A stretch of DNA of 29,457 nucleotides from Actinomycetes bacterium (GCA_021793115.1 JAJYTJ010000029.1:1-29457); one strand, 5' to 3'. Positions 7,567 to 16,402 are shown, counted from the first letter of the stretch. Numbers and translations: made by a program. Notes: generated by a model not told the origin, from the letters alone.

Positions 7567-8598
7567 ATGCAGCCGCAGCGTGACCTGGCCCGGCTGCCGA
7601 AGGCACACCTCCACCTGCACTTCACCGGCTCGATGCGGGTGACGACCCTCGCCGAGATGGCGACAGCTCGGCGGCTCGCACTGCCCCAGGCGCTGCTCGA
7701 CGCCCACCCCCTGCAGGTGCCCGGCGACGAGCGCGGCTGGTTCCGGTTCCAGCGGCTGTACGACGCGGCGCGGGCGTGCGTGCGCGGCGAGGCGGACCTG
7801 CGGCGGGTGGTCGACGAGGCCGCGGCCGACGACGCCGCCGAGGGGTCCGGGCGCCTGGAGATCCAGGTGGACCCCACGTCGTACGCGCCCTGGGTGGGCG
7901 GGATCACCCCGGCGCTGGAGATCGTGCTCGACGAGGCCCGCGCGGCGTCGGCGCGGCACGGGCTCGAGGTGGCGGTCGTCGTCGCGGCGTCGCGGCTGCG
8001 TCACCCGCTCGACGCCCGCACCCTGGCACGGCTCGCCGCGCGGTACGCCGGGGAGGGGCCCGGCCACGTGGTGGGCTTCGGGCTGTCGAACGACGAGCGG
8101 CGCGGCGACACCACGGCGTTCGCGCCCGCGTTCGCCATCGCACGGCGCGCGGGGCTGGCATCCGTGCCGCACGGCGGCGAGCTGCTCGGGCCGGCGCACG
8201 TCGCCGAGGTCCTGGAGGCCCTCGGGCCGGACCGGCTGGGCCATGGCATCCGCGCCACCGAGGATCCGGGCGTGCTGCGGCGCGCGGTCGACGCGGGCGT
8301 GGCGTTCGAGGTGTGCCCCTCGTCGAACGTGTCGCTCGGGGTCTACTGGTCGGCGCAGGACGTGCCGCTGCGGCCGCTCGTCGACGCCGGTGCGACGGTG
8401 GCGCTCGGCGCCGACGACCCGCTGCTGTTCCACGCCCGGCTCGTCGACCAGTACGAGCAGGCCCGGCACGTCCACGGCCTGCCCGACGCGGAGATCGCGG
8501 ACCTGGCCCGCGGGTCGATCCGCGCCAGCCGCGCGTCGTCGGCCACCAAGCAGCGACTGCTGGCCGGGGTCGACGCCTGGCTCGCGACCCCGGCCTGA
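7567..8598 (+). CDS. Adenosine deaminase family protein
   Basis: 343-aa zinc-dependent amidohydrolase expected to deaminate adenosine or a related purine. Metal and catalytic residues are kept: HLHLH with H16 and H18, H201 and catalytic E204 in PHGGE, H225 in GHGIRA, and D282/D283 in GADDP. The classic HLDG that contacts the ribose in adenosine deaminase is HFTG here, so the Asp is Thr and the true substrate may differ. No signal peptide, so cytosolic. The start follows the -10-like element closely without a Shine-Dalgarno sequence. It lies between the aspC-exporter block and a GntR operon, and a gene of this type often sits near murB and aspC in Micrococcales. Confidence 0.85.
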   Translation: MQPQRDLARLPKAHLHLHFTGSMRVTTLAEMATARRLALPQALLDAHPLQVPGDERGWFRFQRLYDAARACVRGEADLRRVVDEAAADDAAEGSGRLEIQVDPTSYAPWVGGITPALEIVLDEARAASARHGLEVAVVVAASRLRHPLDARTLARLAARYAGEGPGHVVGFGLSNDERRGDTTAFAPAFAIARRAGLASVPHGGELLGPAHVAEVLEALGPDRLGHGIRATEDPGVLRRAVDAGVAFEVCPSSNVSLGVYWSAQDVPLRPLVDAGATVALGADDPLLFHARLVDQYEQARHVHGLPDAEIADLARGSIRASRASSATKQRLLAGVDAWLATPA

Positions 8599-8604
8599 TC
8601 GCGC

Positions 8605-8654
8605 TTGACGCCCTCTCCCCAGAGGTCCATTGTATCGATGTATTGATTCAATGG
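8605..8654 (+). promoter_or_regulatory. Promoter with 28-bp imperfect palindrome (probable GntR/YtrA operator)
   Basis: TTGACG (8605-8610) is a good -35, with CATTGT (8628-8633) 17 nt further on as a -10. An AT-rich imperfect palindrome, CCATTG...CAATGG (8627-8654), covers the -10. Eleven of fourteen positions match between its arms. It stands out sharply from the GC-rich surroundings. It precedes a membrane-protein/GntR pair, so autoregulation by the GntR protein is the likely use. Confidence 0.65.
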
Positions 8655-8671
8655 TCGAGGAGAGGCGCGCC

Positions 8672-9688
8672 ATGATCCTCACCGCCGTCGCCATCGGCAT
8701 GTTCCTCGTCGTCATCGCCGGAGGCCTGGCCGTGCTGCTCGCCGCGGTCGCCGTGGGCGCGGCCCACGGACGGCGCAGCGCCCTCGCACCAGGGATCGCC
8801 CCGCGACCCGTCGACGACGCACCCGCGGCCTACCGCCGTGCGCTCGCGCATGCCCGGACCGTCGGCCGGAGGTCCTGGGCCGCACTCCTCGTCGTCGCCG
8901 TGGTGCTCCTCATGGGCCTGCCGCGGCTGCCCCAACCGGGCATCGCACTCGCCGTCACCCCCGCGGCCGCCGGCGTCGTCTTCCTGGCGGTGGGGGCGGT
9001 GGGCGAGCTGCGCTGGCCCCACCCCGTCGGCGCGGTGCGGCGCGCCCCGCTCGTGGTACGCACCGTCCGGATGCTCGCGCCCACCGGCCTGCGCCGGCTC
9101 ACCTGGGGCTGGGCGACGCTCATCGCCGCCACGCTCGTCGCCACCGGCGTGACCGCCGACGCCACCGGCCGCGGGCTCCTGGTGAGCCACGGCGCCCTGG
9201 GGCAGTCGGGCGCCAGCCCGTACCCCGGCTGGTACTACGGCGGGCCGCTGCTCGTCGGCACGCTCGTGGTGGTCGCCGGGTGCGAGGTGGTGCTCCGCCT
9301 GATCGCGCTCCGGCCCGCGGTGGCCGACACCGCGCCCGACGACGACCACCGGCTGCGGCGCCGCTGCGCACGCCGCGTGCTCGCGGGGACCCAGCTGGTG
9401 CTGGCCGTCACCGCCGGCGGCGTGCTCGCCGTGACGGCGGCCGCGACGCACAACCTCTCCACGTACACGGTGGGGATGGCGTCGGACGGCTCGGTCGCGG
9501 CCACCTGGTACGAGCACGTGTCCACGGGCGCCGTGGTCGCCTCGGTGGTCACCGCGGCCCTGGCCGCCGCGACGCTCGTCAGCGGAGTGGTGGTGGCCGT
9601 CGTCAGCCTCTCGCGCGCCGCCGGGGAGGCTGCCCGGCCGCGCCTGGCGCCGGCCACGGCCACCGGATCGGCCGGGGCACCGTCGTGA
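8672..9688 (+). CDS. Multi-pass membrane protein co-transcribed with a GntR regulator
   Basis: 338 aa with about seven hydrophobic segments: one at the N-terminus (TAVAIGMFLVVIAGGLAVLL), a pair at about 60-110, one near LIAATLVATGV, LLVGTLVVVAGCEVVL, LVLAVTAGGVLAVTA and a C-terminal VVASVVTAALAAATLVSGVV. No catalytic motif is visible. ATG 8672 is chosen over ATG 8651 because GAGGAG sits 9 nt before it and the earlier start lies inside the operator. Its stop overlaps the GntR start (GTGA). Small YtrA-type regulators typically travel with membrane proteins or ABC transporters that respond to envelope stress, so an envelope role is inferred. Specific function unknown. Confidence 0.78.
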   Translation: MILTAVAIGMFLVVIAGGLAVLLAAVAVGAAHGRRSALAPGIAPRPVDDAPAAYRRALAHARTVGRRSWAALLVVAVVLLMGLPRLPQPGIALAVTPAAAGVVFLAVGAVGELRWPHPVGAVRRAPLVVRTVRMLAPTGLRRLTWGWATLIAATLVATGVTADATGRGLLVSHGALGQSGASPYPGWYYGGPLLVGTLVVVAGCEVVLRLIALRPAVADTAPDDDHRLRRRCARRVLAGTQLVLAVTAGGVLAVTAAATHNLSTYTVGMASDGSVAATWYEHVSTGAVVASVVTAALAAATLVSGVVVAVVSLSRAAGEAARPRLAPATATGSAGAPS

Positions 9689-10053
9689 CGCTCCTCCTCG
9701 AGGTCGACGTGGACTCCGGGGTACCGGTGTACGAGCAGGTCCGAGCCCAGGTGGTCGCTCACGTCGCGGCTGGACGGCTGCGTCCCGGCGACCGGCTCCC
9801 GACCATCCGCGCCCTGGCGACCGACCTCGGGATCGCCCCGGGGACCGTCGCGCGAGCCTTCCGGGAGCTCGAGCTGGCCGGTGTCATCGCCACCCGCCGG
9901 CGCACCGGCACGGTGATCGCCACCGGGGCTCGGCCGGCCGACGACGGGCCGCGCCGCGCCGCGCACGCCTACGTCGCGCAGGTGCGCGCCGCAGGGCTGT
10001 CCGACGAGGAGGCCATCGCACTGGTGCGTGGCGTGCTGCTCGGAACGTCCTGA
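9685..10053 (+). CDS. GntR-family transcriptional regulator, YtrA subfamily
   Basis: 122 aa, too short to carry the FadR or UTRA effector domains. Residues about 10-76 form the winged helix-turn-helix: VYEQVRAQVVAHVAAGRLRP, GDRLPTIRALATDLG, APGTVARAFRELELAGV, RRRTGTVIA. The remaining 45 residues are the short helical dimerisation tail seen in YtrA proteins (EEAIALVRGVLL). The GTG start overlaps the membrane-protein stop, so both are made together. It probably represses its own operon at the palindrome around 8627-8654. Confidence 0.9.
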   Translation: MTLLLEVDVDSGVPVYEQVRAQVVAHVAAGRLRPGDRLPTIRALATDLGIAPGTVARAFRELELAGVIATRRRTGTVIATGARPADDGPRRAAHAYVAQVRAAGLSDEEAIALVRGVLLGTS

Positions 10054-10194
10054 CACCCGCAGGCCCACCGCCCCGTGCGGAGGACCGGATGCACGAGGCG
10101 CGCCCCGGTCACGCCGGCCGGCGGCGACCGTGCGGCCCAGCGGGCGCGACCGGGGGTCCGACGTCGTCGGGAGCAGGAGACGGCCGGCGGTCGC

Positions 10195-11286
10195 CTAGAG
10201 CGTGACGCCCACCAGCACGGGCTCCGGCTCCAGGGTGACGCCGAACCGCGCCGCGACCCCGTCGCGGATGGTGCGCGCCAGCGCCAGCAGGTCCGCGGCC
10301 GAGGCCCCGCCACGGTTGGTCAGCGCAAGCGTGTGCTTGCTCGACACGGCGGCCGGCCCCGGCGCCCCGAACCCCCGGGAGAAGCCCGCCTGCTCGATGA
10401 GCCATGCCGCGCTCGTCTTGACCAGGCCGCCGCCCGCCGGATACCGCGGGGCCTCGTCGGGCAGCGACGCGGCGGCGTCCGCCGACAGCATCGGGTTGGT
10501 GAAGAACGAGCCGGCGCTCCACGTGTCGTGGTCGGCCGGGTCCAGGAGCATGCCCTTGCGCGCGCGCAGCTCGAGCACCGCGGCACGCACGTCGAGCAGC
10601 GGCGCCCGCTCCCCCACGGCGATGCCCAGCGTCCGCGCCAGCTCGGGGTAGGCCACCGGAGCCGAGAGGCTGCCCTGACGCAGCTGGAAGGTGACGTCGA
10701 GGACCACGTAGCGCGGGGTGGGTCCCCAGGGTGAGCGCGGGTCGTCGTCCGACGGCCGCATCGAGCGCTTGAGGAGCGACGTGCGGTAGCCGAACCGCAG
10801 GTCGTCCAGCGCCAGCGTCCGCACGCGGCTGGTGGACCGGTCCCACACCCGCGCCGAGGCGATGGTCTGGGCCACCTCCTGGCCGTAGGCGCCGACGTTC
10901 TGCACGGGCGTGGCGCCCGTGGACCCCGGGATTCCGGAGAGCGCCTCCAGCCCGTACAGGCGGTGGCTCGTCGCCTCCTCGACCACGGCGTCCCACGGCG
11001 TGCCGGCGGGGACCTGGTACGTCACACCGGCGCACGCCGAGTGGTCCGGGACGTCGATGCCGCTGCGGGTGTCACGCACGACGAGCCCGGCGAACCCCTC
11101 GTCGGCCACGAGCAGGTTCGAGCCACCACCGAGCACGAGGACCGGTTCGCCGGCCTCGTCGGCCGTGCGCACGGCGTCGATGAGCTCGGCCTCCGTGGCC
11201 GTCTCGACGTACCCGGCGGCCGGCCCCCCGACCCGCAGCGTGGTGAGCGAGGACAGCGGCGGGGCGGCGGTCGCGGCGGCGGTCAC
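10195..11286 (-). CDS. murB: UDP-N-acetylmuramate dehydrogenase (type I MurB)
   Basis: 363-aa flavoprotein that reduces UDP-GlcNAc-enolpyruvate to UDP-MurNAc with NADPH, the second committed step of peptidoglycan synthesis. FAD-binding segments VLGGGSNLLV (51-60) and GIPGSTGATPVQNVGAYGQEV (118-138) are clear. Catalytic residues are R168 in FGYRTS, proton donor S260 in SAGSFFTNP and E353 in LEPEP. The inserted loop between these domains is typical of type I enzymes. GTG 11286 gives a normal N-terminus (LTTLRVGGPA at 14-23). The gene starts only 20 nt after the RpiR regulator stop, so read-through from the phosphonate-type operon is likely unless a promoter lies inside rpiR. The 141 bp between it and the convergent gntR show no clear terminator. 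Confidence 0.95.
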   Translation of the reverse strand: MTAAATAAPPLSSLTTLRVGGPAAGYVETATEAELIDAVRTADEAGEPVLVLGGGSNLLVADEGFAGLVVRDTRSGIDVPDHSACAGVTYQVPAGTPWDAVVEEATSHRLYGLEALSGIPGSTGATPVQNVGAYGQEVAQTIASARVWDRSTSRVRTLALDDLRFGYRTSLLKRSMRPSDDDPRSPWGPTPRYVVLDVTFQLRQGSLSAPVAYPELARTLGIAVGERAPLLDVRAAVLELRARKGMLLDPADHDTWSAGSFFTNPMLSADAAASLPDEAPRYPAGGGLVKTSAAWLIEQAGFSRGFGAPGPAAVSSKHTLALTNRGGASAADLLALARTIRDGVAARFGVTLEPEPVLVGVTL

Positions 11287-11306
11287 GCCCCCAGGGTAGG
11301 CCGGGC

Positions 11307-12170
11307 CTACTCGCCCAGACTCTCGGCGAGCGCGCTGAGCACGGCGTCCCGCGCGCCGGCCGACCGCCGCCCGCGACGGTCGAGCAGCAGCTCGACGAGG
11401 TGCTCGACGACCAGTCCGAGCGCGGCACGCGACGTGTGCAGCAGCTCGTCGCGGAACGTCCCGGTGACGGGCGGCACCACCAGGGCGGTGTGGGCGAGCG
11501 CGACGAGCGGAGCGTTGGCGAACGACGTGATGGCCAGCACACGCGCGCCGGCGTCGCGCGCCGCGGAGGCCGCGGCGAGCGTGGGCCGGCTGGCCCCGGA
11601 GCCGGACAGCGCCAGGCACACCGAGCCGGGCGACAGCTGCCGCGCCATGATCCGCTGCGTGAGCGGGTCGGGCAGGAACTCGCAGGGCCGGCCCGCCGAT
11701 CCCAGCCGCATGGCGACGTCGAGCCCGAGCGGTGTCGACAGCCCGCTGGCGGCGACGACCACCCGGTCCGCCTCGTCCAGGGCGGTGACGAAGTCGACGA
11801 CCGCCTGCTCCGTGAGCGCGGCGGTGACCCGGGGCAGGCTGCGCGCGAAGGCGTCGATCCCGGCGCGCAACGCACCGACCACGGTGCCGTCCCCCGTCTC
11901 GTCGGCCGGCGCCGGCGTGAACGCCAGCTCGCGGGCCACGGCGACCCGTAGCTGCGGGTAGCCCTCGTAGCCGAGCGTGCGGGCCGTGCGGACCACCGAG
12001 GCCCGGCCGACGCCGACGAGGTCCGCCAGCTGCTGCGCGGTGCACTCGACCGACCCGGCGAGATCGGCTGCGATCGCGTCCGCGACGCGGCGCTCGCTCG
12101 GCTGCAGCGACGGCGCGAGCGCGGCGATGCGCACCGACGGCGGCGCGTCAGACGGTCCGGTCCACGACAC
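11307..12170 (-). CDS. MurR/RpiR-family transcriptional regulator with SIS domain
   Basis: 287 aa. The N-terminal RpiR helix-turn-helix covers about 11-77 (QPSERRVADAIAADLAGSVE, CTAQQLADLVGVGRASVVRTARTLGY). The C-terminal SIS sugar-phosphate-binding domain covers about 125-255 (DRVVVAASGLSTPLGLDVAMRL, ALSGSGASRPTLAAASAARDAGARVLAIT). Such proteins sense phosphorylated sugars. The GTG at 12170 overlaps the end of the upstream permease by 23 nt; a second GTG at 12134 would leave no overlap. As the only regulator in the HAD-PhnDCEE operon it probably controls that operon, and its ligand may be the imported or dephosphorylated organophosphate (inference). Confidence 0.9.
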   Translation of the reverse strand: MSWTGPSDAPPSVRIAALAPSLQPSERRVADAIAADLAGSVECTAQQLADLVGVGRASVVRTARTLGYEGYPQLRVAVARELAFTPAPADETGDGTVVGALRAGIDAFARSLPRVTAALTEQAVVDFVTALDEADRVVVAASGLSTPLGLDVAMRLGSAGRPCEFLPDPLTQRIMARQLSPGSVCLALSGSGASRPTLAAASAARDAGARVLAITSFANAPLVALAHTALVVPPVTGTFRDELLHTSRAALGLVVEHLVELLLDRRGRRSAGARDAVLSALAESLGE

Positions 12171-12990
12171 GCGCGCGCGCCCCTCCCATGATGCGGCGCC
12201 GGATGGCCCCGGACACCGCGTCGAGCGCCATCGTCACCACGACGACGACGATGACGAGCACCCCGACGGCGTCCCACTGACGGTACTGGGTGTACCCCGT
12301 GAGCAGGTCGCCGACGCCGCCCACCCCGATGAGCCCGAGGATGGCCGACGTGCGGACGTTGATCTCGAACCGGTACAGCGCGAGCGACATCAGCTGCGGC
12401 GCGGCGGCCGGCCACAGCCCCCAGCGGGCCACCTCGAGCAGCGAGCCGCCCGCGGCCCGGACCGCCTCGGCGGTGCCGGTGGGCACCGCCTCGATGGTCT
12501 CGTAGGTCCACTTGCCGTGCGTGCCGATGCCACCGATGGTCAGCGCGAGCGCCCCGGTGAACGGCGTGAGTCCGGTCACCGTGAGGATGACGATCGCGAT
12601 GATGACCTCGGGCACGGCGCGCAGCACCGCGAACACCGCGCGCAGCGGCAGCCGCACCCACAGCGGGCCGACGCCCTGCGCGGCCGGGATGCCGAGGACG
12701 GTCGAGACCACGACGCCGAGCAGCGCGCCGACCCACGCCATCTGGACCGACACCCACGTCTGCTGCAGCGCGTACGGCAGCTTGCCCCAGTTCGGGTGCG
12801 CGAACATGAGCACCAGGTAGCGACCCAGCGCGCCCGGCAGCGCGGCGAGGTCCGACCAGCCGATGCGCAGGTGCGCCAGCGCGGCGAGCACCACGGCGCC
12901 GGCGACGAGCTGCGCCGCTCGCACGGGCAGGCGCGAGGGGCGCGCGGGGGTGGCGGTGACCCGCGCGGTGGTGGGCAGCGTGGTGGTCAT
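12148..12990 (-). CDS. phnE: PhnE-type phosphonate/organophosphate ABC transporter permease (second copy)
   Basis: 280 aa, about six membrane helices. The binding-protein-dependent transport domain carries the EAA-like loop EAVRAAGGSLLEVARWGLWPAAAPQL, followed by RFEINVRTSAILGLIGVGGVGDLL, a signature stretch of PhnE permeases. ATG 12990 overlaps the stop of the first permease (ATGA). It would form a heterodimeric channel with that protein in the cytoplasmic membrane. Family naming says phosphonate, but phosphite or phosphate esters are also carried by relatives. Confidence 0.9.
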   Translation of the reverse strand: MTTTLPTTARVTATPARPSRLPVRAAQLVAGAVVLAALAHLRIGWSDLAALPGALGRYLVLMFAHPNWGKLPYALQQTWVSVQMAWVGALLGVVVSTVLGIPAAQGVGPLWVRLPLRAVFAVLRAVPEVIIAIVILTVTGLTPFTGALALTIGGIGTHGKWTYETIEAVPTGTAEAVRAAGGSLLEVARWGLWPAAAPQLMSLALYRFEINVRTSAILGLIGVGGVGDLLTGYTQYRQWDAVGVLVIVVVVVTMALDAVSGAIRRRIMGGARARVVDRTV

Positions 12991-13781
12991 CGCACCCTCT
13001 TGCGGAGCACGTTGGAGGCCACCTCGATGGCGATGACGACGACGAGGATCTCCAGGATGATGACGGCGAGCGCCCCGTAGCGGTAGAAGCCGCGGACCTC
13101 GTCGATGAGGCGGCCGATGCCGCCGGCGCCGACCAGGCCGAGCACGGCGGAGATGCGGACGTTGAGCTCGAGGGAGTAGAGCACCTGGCCGGCGTAGGCG
13201 GGCCACGCCTGAGGCACGGCCGTGAGCCGGTTGATCTGGGTCTGCGTCCCGCCCGCGGCGTGCCCCGCCTCCAGGAACGACGAGTCCGCCGAGTCGATCG
13301 CCTCGGAGACGAGCTTGACCACGACCCCGAGGTCGAACAGGACGAGCGTGAGGACACCGGGCAGCGCACCGACGCCGACCATCGCGACGAGCAGCGTCGC
13401 GTAGACGAGGTCCGGGACCGATCGCACCACGTTGAGCACGGCCCGGACGGCGCGCCGGCTGGGGCCCGGGTTCGTCGGGCGTGCGGCCCACAGGGACAGC
13501 GGTAGCGCCAGGGCCGCAGCCACCGCGGCGCCCACCACCGCCATCTCCAGCGTCTCGAGCAGCGGCGTGACGGTGCGCGGCAGGATCGAGAAGTCCAGGT
13601 GCGCCATCTGCGCGATGTGGTGCGCGCCGTAGTGCCAGTTGCGGGCGATGGCGCCGAGGTCGATCCGGATGCCGCCGAGCGCGGGCGTCACGGTGGTGGC
13701 CGTGATCGCCGCGATCACCGCGACGACGGCGACGACCCGCGGCCAGGATCGGGGCCGACGGGGCACCGGCAGCGTGGTCAT
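12987..13781 (-). CDS. phnE: PhnE-type phosphonate/organophosphate ABC transporter permease (first copy)
   Basis: 264 aa with an N-terminal membrane helix ([16 protein letters not shown]) and about five more. The EAA loop is [22 protein letters not shown] and is followed by [24 protein letters not shown], nearly the same signature as its downstream partner. The two PhnE genes are diverged paralogues. Start and stop codons overlap both neighbours by four bases (ATGA with phnC, ATGA with the second phnE), which ties their translation together. Confidence 0.91.
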   Translation of the reverse strand: MTTLPVPRRPRSWPRVVAVVAVIAAITATTVTPALGGIRIDLGAIARNWHYGAHHIAQMAHLDFSILPRTVTPLLETLEMAVVGAAVAAALALPLSLWAARPTNPGPSRRAVRAVLNVVRSVPDLVYATLLVAMVGVGALPGVLTLVLFDLGVVVKLVSEAIDSADSSFLEAGHAAGGTQTQINRLTAVPQAWPAYAGQVLYSLELNVRISAVLGLVGAGGIGRLIDEVRGFYRYGALAVIILEILVVVIAIEVASNVLRKRVR

Positions 13782-14605
13782 GACGAGCGCTCCAGGGTGT
13801 CGCGGGCCTGGATCGGGCGGCCGTAGATCTCCTCGAACACGGCGTCGTCCGCGGGCGCCGCCGGCCCGTCGTAGACCAGCTCGCCGCCGCGCAGTCCGAT
13901 CATGCGCGTGGTGTACTGCCGGGCCAGGTCCATGAGGTGCAGGTTGACCAGCACCGTGAGCCCGCGCTCGGAGTTGATGCGGCGCAGGTCGGACATGACG
14001 GCATGGGCGGTCGGCGGGTCGAGGCTGGCCACCGGCTCGTCGGCCAGCATCACCCGGGGCTCCTGGCTGAGCGCCCGCGCGATGGCCACCCGCTGCTTCT
14101 GGCCGCCGGACAGCGCCCCGGCGCGCCCCCACACGTTCTCGAGCATGCCGACCGAGTCCAGCGCCGCCATGACGACGTCGCGATCCTCGCGCCCGACGAG
14201 GCCGAGCACGGTGCGCCAGGTCGGGGTGTGCGAGAACCGGCCGACGAGGACGTTGCGGTAGACGCTCGTCCGATCGGCCAGGTTGAAGCCCTGGAAGATC
14301 ATGCCGACGCTGCCCCGCAGCTGCCGCAGCCGCCGGCCGCGCAGCTCGTCGACCGCGTACGGCCCCACCTCGACGTGGCCGGAGGTCACCGGGACCAGGC
14401 CGTTGAGGGTGCGGATCAGCGTGGACTTGCCGGAGCCGGACAGCCCGACGACGGAGACCATCTCGCCCGGCGCCACCGACAGCGACACGTTGCGCAGCGC
14501 GACGGTGCCGTTGGGGTAGCGCACCGTCACGTCCGTCAGGCGCAGGGGCCATGGCCCGGAGGCGGCCTGCGCCGCCCCCGGGCCCGTGGCCAGGGACTGG
14601 GTCAC
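13778..14605 (-). CDS. phnC: PhnC-type ABC transporter ATP-binding protein
   Basis: 275 aa. Walker A GLSGSGKS (54-61), Q-loop FQGFNL, signature LSGGQ (165-169), Walker B VMLADEP (about 185-191) and the switch histidine in [18 protein letters not shown] (H223). That last stretch closely resembles the NLHQVDLA...RIVGL segment typical of PhnC, which separates it from amino-acid or sulfate importers. The GTG start overlaps the PhnD stop (GTGA). The first 20 residues are an extra low-complexity lead. It energises the import complex from the cytoplasmic side. Confidence 0.93.
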   Translation of the reverse strand: MTQSLATGPGAAQAASGPWPLRLTDVTVRYPNGTVALRNVSLSVAPGEMVSVVGLSGSGKSTLIRTLNGLVPVTSGHVEVGPYAVDELRGRRLRQLRGSVGMIFQGFNLADRTSVYRNVLVGRFSHTPTWRTVLGLVGREDRDVVMAALDSVGMLENVWGRAGALSGGQKQRVAIARALSQEPRVMLADEPVASLDPPTAHAVMSDLRRINSERGLTVLVNLHLMDLARQYTTRMIGLRGGELVYDGPAAPADDAVFEEIYGRPIQARDTLERSS

Positions 14606-15645
14606 TTGCCCGAGAAGCGCTTGTTGACCTGGCGCGCCACGTCGATCGCGGCCGGGTCGGCCGGCACCCAGGCCGTCTGGCTGAAGATGTTCTTCAGCGT
14701 CGTCGGGTCGACCTTGTCGTACCCGGCCATGAGCGTGGTGATCTTCGCCCGCAGGTCGGCGGGCAGGTCCTTGCCGAGCACCACGCCGCCGTTGGGGTAC
14801 ATCTGCGACAGGCCGAACACCACGACCTTGTCGCCGAGGTCCGGGGCCTCCGATGCCTTGACCGCCGAGCGCGCGTCCCAGTAGGCGAAGCCGACCTCGG
14901 CGTCGCCCTTGTAGACGGCCATGACGAGGTTGTCGTTGCCGGTCACGGGGACCTGCGTGAGGTCGTCCACCTTGATGCCCTGGGACTCCAGCGCGAGCAC
15001 CGGCAGCTGGTAGCCGGCCGGGGACGTGGTGTTGCCGAACGCCACCTTGGTGCCGGGCGTGATGTTCTTCAGCGCGTCCACGGCGACCGGGCCGGCACCC
15101 GTGTTCTTGGTGCCGTCGGCGACGCCGTTGCAGTACAGGTAGCTGGCGCCGTTGGCCGCGTACGTCGCCGTGACCGGGGCGTCGGTGCAGTACTTGCTGG
15201 CGTGGGCGATGTTCGTGAAGAACTCCGACGCGTACGACGAGGCGCCGAAGCGGACGTCCTGCAGCACCGGGTAGGCGCCGCACTGGTCCTGCGCCGCAGC
15301 GAGGGAGCCGGCGTCGGCGATGGCGATCTGCGCCTGGCCGGCGCAGACGGCCTCGACGGCGGCCTGGTAGTCCTTCGTCACCACGCCGGTGACCGTGACG
15401 CCGAGCTGCTGCGACAGGTAGTCGGTCAGCGGCTTGGCCGAGGTGACCAGGTCGTTGACCTGCTCGTTGGGGATCAGGGCGAGCGTCAGCTGCTTGGGCC
15501 ACGACGACTGCGCGGACTGGGTGGAGCCCGCGGTCCCCGTCGCGGCGGCGTTCGAGGTGGCACCGGACGTGCTGCAGGCCGCCAGGGCGACGACTGCGAG
15601 GGCGAGAGCACCCGGCGCGAACAGGGTCTTGCGCATGTCAGTCAT
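14602..15645 (-). CDS. phnD: PhnD-type substrate-binding lipoprotein
   Basis: 347-aa extracellular solute-binding protein, tethered by lipid: the signal peptide ends in a lipobox LAAC with C24, followed by a Ser/Ala/Thr-rich linker to about residue 50. The mature domain has PhnD-family landmarks: [23 protein letters not shown], an [21 protein letters not shown] hinge region and [17 protein letters not shown]. Several Cys residues in the mature part are unusual for PhnD and could form disulfides. ATG 15645 forms an ATGA overlap with the HAD gene like the other coupled junctions here. ATG 15636 is the alternative and has GAAAGG 10 nt upstream. Ligand unknown: phosphonate, phosphite or a phosphate ester. 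Confidence 0.88.
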   Translation of the reverse strand: MTDMRKTLFAPGALALAVVALAACSTSGATSNAAATGTAGSTQSAQSSWPKQLTLALIPNEQVNDLVTSAKPLTDYLSQQLGVTVTGVVTKDYQAAVEAVCAGQAQIAIADAGSLAAAQDQCGAYPVLQDVRFGASSYASEFFTNIAHASKYCTDAPVTATYAANGASYLYCNGVADGTKNTGAGPVAVDALKNITPGTKVAFGNTTSPAGYQLPVLALESQGIKVDDLTQVPVTGNDNLVMAVYKGDAEVGFAYWDARSAVKASEAPDLGDKVVVFGLSQMYPNGGVVLGKDLPADLRAKITTLMAGYDKVDPTTLKNIFSQTAWVPADPAAIDVARQVNKRFSGK

Positions 15646-16352
15646 GCCTTTCGAGGGAGGGGATCGGCGCCGGCGGGCGCCGACGCTCCTGGTGCCGCGT
15701 GCGCGGCCCAAGCGTGGATGTCGCCGTACAGGTCGGCGAGGCTGGCGCCGCGCAGCGTGGGGCGCACGTCGAACCGGCCGGCGCTGGGGCCGACGAGGGC
15801 GGTGGCGGCGCCCAGCTCGTCGGCCGCCGCGAGGTCGTACGCCCAGATGTCGCCGACCGACAGCACGGGGCCGTCGCCGAGGTAGCGGGCGACGACGACG
15901 GCCAGGCCTGCCGGCTTGCCGATGGCGAAGTGCCGTTCGGTCACGTGCTCGGCAGCACCGATCGCCGTGAGCACGCGATCCACGCCGGTGGCCGGCGCGT
16001 TGGTTGCGAGCGCGAGGCGCGCGATCGAGGCGAGGTCGGCCAGGAAGTCCGCAAGACCGGGCGGCCCCGCGACGGGCGCGGCGGGCGTGCCCAGCTCGTG
16101 CCGGCTCGCCTGGTAGGCCTCCTCGAGGACCGCCGCGGGCACGGCGTGGGCGAGGGCGACATGGCGCACCGCGTCGTAGCCGTCGAGGTGGTCCGTCTCG
16201 CCCGCGTCCAGCCGGTCGAGCGCCGCCAGGGCCGCCGGGACGAAGGCCTCGTCGCCGGCGGACGCGGCGACGTGCCGTGCGTACGCGAGCACCGGACCGC
16301 GACCCAGCGCGAGGGTTCCGTCGAAGTCGAAGACGACGGTCGGCAGCCGCAT
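15642..16352 (-). CDS. HAD-superfamily hydrolase leading the PhnDCEE operon
   Basis: 236 aa. Motif I is VFDFDGTLA with nucleophile D9 and acid D11, motif II is LALATNAP (T117), motif III K146 in GKPAGL, and motif IV is SVGDIWAYDL (D168, D173). An alpha-helical cap lies between residues about 20 and 95, as in subfamily IA phosphatases. AGGAAAGG precedes ATG 16352 by 7 nt. Its stop overlaps the phnD start. It is not a clear PhnX phosphonatase, since the DxAGT-type motif is missing, so a phosphatase acting on the imported compound is more likely. Substrate unproven. Confidence 0.85.
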   Translation of the reverse strand: MRLPTVVFDFDGTLALGRGPVLAYARHVAASAGDEAFVPAALAALDRLDAGETDHLDGYDAVRHVALAHAVPAAVLEEAYQASRHELGTPAAPVAGPPGLADFLADLASIARLALATNAPATGVDRVLTAIGAAEHVTERHFAIGKPAGLAVVVARYLGDGPVLSVGDIWAYDLAAADELGAATALVGPSAGRFDVRPTLRGASLADLYGDIHAWAAHAAPGASAPAGADPLPRKA

Positions 16353-16365
16353 CGGCCCGCCTTTC

Positions 16366-16402
16366 CTGTGGACGATGCGGCCACAGTACGGCGGCTATGT
16401 GG
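16366..16402. promoter_or_regulatory. Three alternating TGTGG/CCACA half-sites upstream of the HAD-PhnDCEE operon
   Basis: CTGTGG (16366-16371) and CCACAG (16381-16386) form a 6-bp inverted repeat with a 9-nt spacer. CCACA (16381-16385) also pairs with TGTGG (16398-16402) across 12 nt. On the minus strand TACTGT (16388-16383) could be a -10. The position, just before the first gene of an operon ending in an RpiR regulator, makes this the best candidate operator. Confidence 0.4.

Noticed and set aside
15642..16352. HAD gene as PhnX phosphonoacetaldehyde hydrolase
   Set aside because: Motif I reads DFDGTLA rather than the DxAGTxxD type, and the Schiff-base lysine context of PhnX is not visible.
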